Of a DNA stretch of 64,000 bases, positions 40,401 through 49,400 are shown in pieces. Each line of letters begins with the position of its first letter. Within the stretch, counting starts at the first letter, position 1. Origin of the DNA: Branchiostoma floridae (Eukaryota > Chordata > Leptocardii > Amphioxiformes > Branchiostomatidae); the NCBI RefSeq assembly GCF_000003815.2, contig NC_049997.1:1854329-1918328 (forward strand), given 5' to 3'. The position numbers and the translations under genes were made by a program. A model generated the notes under the pieces. The model was not told the DNA's origin and searched no databases. It saw only the letters and a list, made by a program, of their open reading frames with translations.

Positions 40401-43400
40401 AATAGGACATTAAATGGAGATTCCATGCCTGGGGTGAGACACACACCCTTGCCTGGGGTGAGACACACATCCCACACGTTAAAACGTTAAAAAGCTTTAG
40501 CAGCTTCTATCTATTTGACCCAAAATTGACCTGGAACTTCAGCAATTATCCCATAGGAACCAATACTTAAGGCAAGGCGTTATTCCCATCATACATCACA
40601 TCCCAAGGGTTTGCGTGCATGAAGAGGCGATACTCTGTTACTGGATTATATGATTCATTTATGTGTTCATCTTTGAGTAAGTTTTTGAAAACTTAGTCGA
40701 GTTTGTGTTGTCTTTGTGCGTCTTTTAGAAAATAACACTCTCCGCTGGAGCACAGTATGCTCTGGAGTACAAATGGCGCCTGGAGTACAAATGGCGCCAA
40801 GTGCAGTATAGGGTACTATGCACGCCGTATTGGGGATCGTGCTGTTTTGGGACAGTCCTATTATAAACTGAACAAATCAAACATATTAAAAACCAATACA
40901 GAAGCCCGTGTTTGAGTAACGAACAAACAGCATAGACCTTCTGGTGGCTGAGAGTGGAGAGTGCAGTAGTATAGGGAAGTTAGCATGACTCATCGCAAAC
41001 TATCTAAAACTTATTTCACTTCTAAGCGAACATGTTCATATCTTCCACCAGGTCGGAATGCAGCCAGACAGAGAGACCAGCCTGTACTTCTACTTGTACT
41101 TCGTTGTCTTCATCATCTTTGGCTCCTTCTTCACTCTTAATCTCTTCATCGGTGTCATTATCGACAATTTCAACGCCCAGAAGAAGTGCATGATAAGTAT
41201 GATAAGCTAGTTTATTATCTCATCAATGGGGTGTGCCTTCTAGGTGGAGCCTCGTCCATCCTGATCTACTAACACCATCGACATGTAGTGGATAACACAC
41301 GGTGGAAGGTAACCTCCGCAGGCAACTCAGGGATTCCAGTGTTAAGAACAATTTCTCATCTCCTGGTACGTTCGTAAATCTGACTCGCTCAGGCCACCTC
41401 ATCACTACAGGTATCTGTAAATATACTGTACAGAACGGCGGGAATATAACCGTCAGTCGAGTCATAGGGGGCTGTCTTATGTTTCCGTCACCTGCTTGCC
41501 CGCATCCGCTCCAAACCCGTGCAATGTAGCCCCGCCTGTTGTAAACTCGCAATACAACCCATGGCTGCCAAGAGAGTGCCCTTTCCCCACCATTAGTATG
41601 TACTACTATGTCAGAGGAGAAGGTGTGCATCATTTTTAGATGCCGTTTTACGTACAAAATTCCTATAATATTATTTCCACAAGAATGGGGTGGCCTCAAA
41701 TAAAATCCATGAAATGACATTCCAATAACATTTAAGTATGTGAGATTTCCTGAGTTGCTTGTACTGCGGTCAATAACTAATAGCTGCTGGCCTAGCTAGG
41801 ATCTGCCTTCTGTATTGGGATAGAGTTCCTCTTAATATGTATATGTGCATGTATCAGTTGGACCTTCATATTAGTACATCTCTCCATAGCTATAGCTAGA
41901 GAGAACATCTACAATTCTATCATTCACTTGCGTGTAAGTCCAGAATCATTCACACAAACCCTTAGTCGACGTATAATTAGGAACATCGTGGAATATATGT
42001 TTTACAGGATGCTCAGGAATGTAGTGTTCTTAGTAGTGTTCCACAAAACATACTATCGCACCTTTATTTTGCCTTAAATGCCAATCATATTAAGTTATAC
42101 ATAGTTTCTCTTGTTCAAAGCATTATTTAAAATATTGCCTGATGGATATGTAACCTTAGTTCACAGAAATATCTACCGATGATTTGGATACATGTCGTTA
42201 ATGTAAACAGCCCTCTGGTACTTAAAGAGAAATGACTCTGAAGCGCTCTTGAGACTAGTAAGAGAAGCAGCCGAAGCGCTCTTGAGACTAGTAAAGAGAA
42301 ACGACTGAAGCGCTCTTGAGACTAGTAAAGAGAAACGACTGAAGCGCTCTTGAGACTAGTAAAGAGAAACGACTGAAGCGCTCTTGAGACAAGTAAAGAG
42401 AGAGCTACCAAGTCATCTACGGTGTGTTATCCTACTACGTTTGCTCACATGATTCATTTGCCTTGCCTACTCAGGGGAAGGAGGGGAGTCAGAGGACCTT
42501 TTTATGACGGAGGACCAGAAGAAATATAGAAAGGCTATGAAGAAGCTTGGATCGAAAAACGCAAAGAAAGCGATACCAAGACCAACGGTAAGAACCACAC
42601 ATTCTGTCTGTTTCAACCGAATTAAAGGTTTGACATGGAACAGTTTGTTCCAGCACAACGAGCCGAAGTCTTGTCTGACCTACTGCAGTCTTCCTCAGAA
42701 TTGGCGTTCATTGGCGTTCCATGTAGTGCTACCAATTTAATCTAAATGCCATCTCAAAAAGAGCCGACGGTGCACAAATGAAAATATTTGCACTTCTAAA
42801 GAGAGCAAAGCATGATATATAACTTTTCATCCGCCTGTGTAATTCCGTGTGAGCATGTATTTTTTGTGCAAGCTTGCAATTGAGTCACCACTTACCAGTT
42901 CACTCAAGTCTTTCTTATTTTACGGCTCGTCTGGTACTAATAGGGCCTTCACACTGAAACCGAATCAGCAGGAATCAATCAGAACCAGCCGGAATGAAGT
43001 ATTTGCAAAATCCGTCCCACATTAGGGCCATTCGGGGGGGATTCCAAATGGACCTTATATCCCCTTCACACGAGAAGGAATGAGCCAGAATGCCGTCAGA
43101 ATGAAAATTCTTTTCTATTCCGGGGAATTTAAAGTGTATTCTAGAAATTTTCACTGCCTTCCAGATATTCTTTTGGTGACATTCGGGCAGAATTCGAAGT
43201 AGCTTGCCGTTTCGGTTCTCTATCGAATGAGATAAGAATGTTTCAAATAGTGTTGGAGTGCCGTAGAATGCTGTCATGTTGCAGTTAGAATAGTTAAAAT
43301 ACACTTAGAATCGACTTTGAATGCCATTCGATATTTCTCCACTTCGAATGCACTTTGACAGTTTTTAACATGTCAAAAACTTTTGGGCCAGCCAAAAGAC

Positions 43401-46400
43401 CGGGCACAAATAGCTGGAATGCAGTGAGAATTTTAGAACACACTACGAACTGCCAGGAATTGCCAGGAATCGAAAACAATTTTCATTCCGTCGGCATTCC
43501 ACCTGATTCTTGTTCTCGTGTGAAGGGGGCTTAATGCAGTACGAACATACCCCAACCTTTGTGATACCATCTATTACAGTCATCACAATAAACGGCAGCT
43601 TGGGCATTCTGTACAGCCTTGTTACAGCTCCCACAGGGAAACGTAGTTGGTCTAGGCCCTAGGTTCACCTCAACATCTCCACTTTCAAACCCACAAAGCT
43701 GTCAATGATTCTTATACTGCTTTTAAAAAAGCAATATTACAATCATTGACAGCTTTGTACTATCTTTGTGCATCAGCAATTTGTTGCGGCTGAAATAAGT
43801 CACATTCACCCCACTGTGGCTAATCATGAAAGCAGACGTGGCCCCGACACAGATACAGTCAGATCTGAAAGTACATTTCCTTCATTTATGTCTTTTGTGG
43901 TGTTTGGCTGTGATCCTGGTTCGGCTTTGCCAAACAACAAGCAAAGGGCCAGAATACATGTGCAGTGGAGTTCCATTTTGCCTACAGCGAAATTTATACA
44001 AGGTCATCCAACAATCTGACCACAGTACACCGTCCTACGGTGTCCAGAGTCCGATCGCGAATCCAGTGCAAGAGATTGGCCAACAATTTCGCCACACCGT
44101 TCGACGGTTACGCCACACTGTTCGACAGCGAATACAAGTATGGTACATTTGGCCAAATAAACTACATTCAAGTCTAACGATATATTCTCAGGGGAATTAT
44201 GATATCCCCTTCTGGAGTGGAATGCCCCTTTAAATGTCATCTTCGGGGTAAGAATATGGGAGGCTCTTTTCGCTGTTATTTACGTCCTTCCAAGTTACGT
44301 TTCTTCCAAGACCATGACTTCAAAGTCAGCGTTGCAGTGCAGTATCGTGATTAGGTAACTAGGAACTTTTATCATTGCTGTAAACACAGAAAACCTCTTT
44401 AACAGCCCGGTGTAAGAGCAGCTCCGGCTTACACGTTCCAGATCCGGAGCGCACGGTCCAAATCCGGAGCGCACGGTCCAGATCCGGAGCGCACGGTCCA
44501 GATCCGGAGCGCACGGTCCAGATCCGAAACGCACTGATTCCAGCTCCAGGCCGCACGATGCAGCTCCCACGTCCAGCTATGGAACGTACGGTAGCTTTTC
44601 GCCAAAAATAAGCTTAAAAAGTTGCCCATTTTATGACAATTCGGGAACGACGTGCAAAATCTTGTAGCTCAGTCTTAAGCTAATATATTCGCCCATCCTG
44701 ATCGAATGTGACGGCCCAAAACCCTGCAGTATTTTAGATAACCCCCTACCTCCAGTCCTGATACTTAAGGGTTAATGACCCGCCCCGAGGTGTATATGGT
44801 GTCATAACGCCTGATCCTTTGCTATAACCACGCTCACTCGGTGGTTTTATGAGGTGGTTATAGCAAAAGACCAGGCGTTATGACACCATGTACACTGAGG
44901 AACAGGCGAGTCTTTAACGTTATTATCATATAGCCTACCCAAACTTGCAAACTCCTGTATGACGCATAGATCCCTTGAATGCCTTTGTCGAATTTATGAA
45001 AATTCACATTTGTTCTATGGTACATACATTTGTGAGGAGATAACAGATTGCATTTTGAAACCAAAATTTCCACAGAAAATATTCAAAACATTGCAGTCTT
45101 TGGCTTTTTAGAACAACAAAATTCATTACCAATCTGAACAGAAGGAGCCATTCTCCCCTTGCAGTTACCTATTCCCTCTGCTCTGGCATATGTTTTGCTC
45201 CTTTATATTGGCCAATGCCTGCATATCCCTTACTTTCTTGTGTGTATCGCTCCTTCTGATTGGTCAGAATGAATTTTGCATCGACACTGTCGGTGTCGAT
45301 GCAAATCGACACCGGTGCCGGTGTCGATTCATTCTGACCAATCAGAAGGGGGATACACACCGGCCTGACCGGAATCTTTGTGTTACGGCATCATAACCAA
45401 CGTGCAACGGGGCAATCTGATTGGTCCGCGCCGCCTGGCTATGTGATACTATCCCATACAAACCCAATTTTGCAAGCAGATACTGAGAGTGACCTCGAAC
45501 CTCACACCACGGATTGCTCTCCAGCAAGGCAAAGTGAAAGGAGCTGCCCAACCTAGGGTCACAGGTGAAACCTCGTGAAAACTCACTATTGATGATGACA
45601 TTGCACAAACATATGCTAATCTACCAGATCAGCAGAAATCCTACTCTTCTTTTGTAGAAATCTGTAACAAAGAAGGCAGCAAGAGGCTTCCACGGAAACC
45701 ACCACGTGACCCTGATCCAGTAGATAACATTCAGGTGTCCATTGCACGACGGGCTACCCTTTGTTCGTTCACTAAAGATGTTCAAATTGCCCAGACCCAG
45801 CTTAAAAAGACTTACGATAGATGTGAAGAAAATAGAATCATTAAGCCCCAGAGCATCAGAGAGTATGGAAGCTAGTGCGAAAGCTATCCGGCAAAAGATC
45901 AGGTGTGATCTTCATCCAGGGAGAAGACAGACTCAACGCCTGGAAAAAACACTTCTCCAAGCTCCTTAACAATGATGTCCCTCAGTCCAGCTCCACTGGA
46001 GTTTCAATCACCCCAGTGTTTGACACAAACTTCAATAGTAGCTGCGATCCCTTCACCCAGGGTGAAGTCGACATAGCTCTGAAACAAATGAAAGCTGGAA
46101 AAGCCCCGGGACTGGATGGGCTGCCGTTGGACTTGCGGCAACTTCCCCAAAGTAGGCAGTTCTTAAACAAGTTTTGCAACCAAACGCTCTCTGGAAACAG
46201 ACCTGATGAGTGGGGGTTGTCTGGAATAGTCCCAGTCCCATAGAAGGGAAACCTCACCCTTCCTGACAACTACAGGGGCATATCCCTCACCCAGATAGTT
46301 GCAAAAGTGTACAACCGACTTCTGCTAAACAGAATAAGGCCAGTTGTTGACAAGCTCCTACGTCCCAACCACAACGGCTTGCGTCTGTCACGTTATCACG

Positions 46401-49400
46401 ATCAACGTCAGCCCAAATCCTGACTCTACGCCGACTTGTCGAGGCGTTACAGAACCATCAAAAAGAGGCAGTGCTTATTTTCATCGACCTCAAAAAAGGC
46501 CTTTGATTCGATTAACCGCACCACAATGTTCAATATCCTTGCGGCTTACGGCGTGCCTACGCCTATTGTCGACGTCATCGGGGTAATGTACGCAGACACC
46601 ATCGCTACCGTCCTCACCCCTGAAGGTGAAACTGACACTTTCAACATCAATACTGGTGTCCTGCAGGGTGGTCCCCTGGCTCCATTTCTCTTCATCGTTG
46701 CATTGGACTATGCACTGCACAAGGCTGTCAATACCAACGACGGCCTCACTCTGGGGAGATGACAGAGCTCTCGACACCCAGCAGTGATTCTGCCGGATTT
46801 AGACTTTGCAGACGACATCTGCCTGCTTGAAGATACAATACGTGCCGCGCAAGACTTCCTTCACCGTGTTGAGACTGCAACCCAGGAAATGCACATGAAC
46901 CCTCCTGTTGACTCCCAGGTCCTAAAAGCAAGTGATGGAACTGTTATAGAGTAAGTCAGCGACTTCAAGTATCTTGGCAGCTTCTCCAATACAGCCTATG
47001 ACGTCAGTCACCGAATCGGGCTAGCATGGGGAGCATCCCATTCCCTCAGAAATGTGTGGAAGGCTACAATTCAAAATGCCACCAAGATAAAACTCTTCAG
47101 ATCGAGTGTTCAGTCCATTCTGCTCTACGGGTCCGATTCTTGGTCCTTAACCAAAACCCTGTGCAATAAACTTGACGGGAACTATATCCGGCTCCTTCGT
47201 GCCACCTTGAATGTTGACTGAAAGAGTCATACAACCAACACAGACTCTACAATGATCTGCCACGGATGACCAGAGTCATTCGCGACCGACGCCTGGCCTT
47301 GCCCGTCATGTGATGCGTCACGACGAGATGGCCAGAAGGGTTCTTCTCTGGCGGCCTGACGACAAGTCAAGAGAAGACGTGGCCGACCATTTAAGAGGGT
47401 GATTGAGGAGGATGTTGGCCTCCAAGACGGAGACCACCTGTCTGTCATGAGTCGTCTGGAAGAACTTTATAGTGTCACCTGTTGGGGATGAACTGAACTG
47501 GACATGGATACTGTATGATCTGCCTAGAGATTATAAAAACAAGGCGTGAAGCTTCGGCTACTAAACAGCCGAGAGTTTCTGTTTAATGTAACACTAAAAA
47601 GCGTTTTAACCACAGACACCAGGTATGTGTGAAATACATGTATATCCTTTTTGTCTTTCATACAGAACTGTGTCCAGGGCTGGTTCTACGACACAGCGTT
47701 GAACCAGAAGTTTGATATTACCATCATGGTCTTCATCTGCCTGAACATGGTATGTTTATGACAACCAGTACCATGCACGTTATTTCATCTAGTAATGCAC
47801 GATTGAAAATATTTAGTAAATCGCCATGATGCTAGGGGGTGGGAAACCTACACCGCCCTGACATCAAAAGCTGCCTGCCATACAAAACTCAAGACCACGA
47901 AGACATGAGTTCCAAAAGCAGGAAGTGCCACTGCAATACCGAGAAAGGCCACCAGGCGGCCTGTATGTAATCATTACCGACAAAGACAACGGTAACTTAA
48001 TTTATTTTATGTTTTTATGTTCTTTGTACGTTTAGAACTCAATTGAATAATGTATGCCCTAAAATGCTCACTTATACATAACTTATGTATGGGCCAAAAC
48101 TCTTCTTTCGTGTTCGCTTTCTCTCTTGCTCCCAAACCATGCTCAATTTTCAAAGGGGATGTTAAGCCCCATCCGGCATATAGGAAAATCGACATCACAT
48201 CGAGCCGTCTGTGTTAAATTAAGGTCACCCCAGACGCTTTATCATGATACAGAAATCAGTGAGTCACACAAAAAATCAGAATCTCCGTGATACTGAGATA
48301 GACTACTTTCACATTGGATCACGGTGTTCGATGAGTTAACGTTCTACTACATTTACATACTTTGCTGGTTTATGTTTTGGCCAAATATAGTGTTCGGATT
48401 TACGTTCTTAGGTTTCTATGATGATTGAGCACTACAGACAGAGCGACAAGCTTAAAGAGGCGCTGGAACTCATCAACATCATCTTCATCGCTGTCTTCAC
48501 CTTCGAAGCTGTGTTGAAGATCATAGGGCAGCGGTGGTACTATTTCAAGCAACCCTGGAATATCTTTGACTTCGTCGTGGTAGTGATGTCGTTATTAGGT
48601 ATAGTAGGATGGCTTAATCCGTATGCTCATTTTTCTGATGGTTTCATAGACGTGCAACATAATCTACGACAGCCACGCGACCGTTAGGCAGTTTAGGCAT
48701 AGTGAAGTATCAGAAAGTACTTGATTTGGTGGACCCGACGTGAGGAAATGATTGCAATATGCCAAATTCTTTGACAAGTATCTGTGACATCATTTCCCAT
48801 CACACATCATGTTCTCCGGGACTGTCTTATTGTATACCTGTATGCTATTGTTACGTACCTGCTGATATGTAACCTACATGTATCATAAAGTGTTTTCTAT
48901 ATTTGGAGCAAGGATAAAAGTTCCTTGTCCGACATTACACTCATAATGATATACTGTAAATGCAGACATGTTCGCGGTGGATTAATGTTCGCGGTTTTCG
49001 CGGTGACCACTTCACCGCGAACTTAAAACCACCGCGAGCATTTTTCTATTATGGTATTAGACTGCAGTCTATGGTGTTACTGCGAAATTAAAACCACCGC
49101 GAAAAGTCATTTTCCCCGCTACCGCGAAATTAAATCCCCGCGAACTTAAATTCATTTACAATACTCATTATAAGTTAAAGCCAACATAATCCCACAATGT
49201 ACTCTGATACTACTACTACAGCCATAGTAAAAACGGTGTATAACCATAGTTTTACGGAGTCCTTCTCAAAAAAGGACTTCTTTAGTATTTAGCGTGGCAG
49301 TCTTATGGTCTTTTGGTGAGTTAAATTAGTAAATATAATAGACTGATTAATATCTGAATAAATACACGATTTGTATTTTTCTCTTGTTTCAGGACTTATA

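Noticed and set aside
41223-41720. 165-codon reverse ORF in the intron after IIIS6
   Set aside because: No motif recognised and no sign of codon bias or splice context. Likely chance open frame.
44359-44629. Reverse ORFs with repeated [18 protein letters not shown] text
   Set aside because: Translation of the 20-bp tandem repeat in rotating frames.
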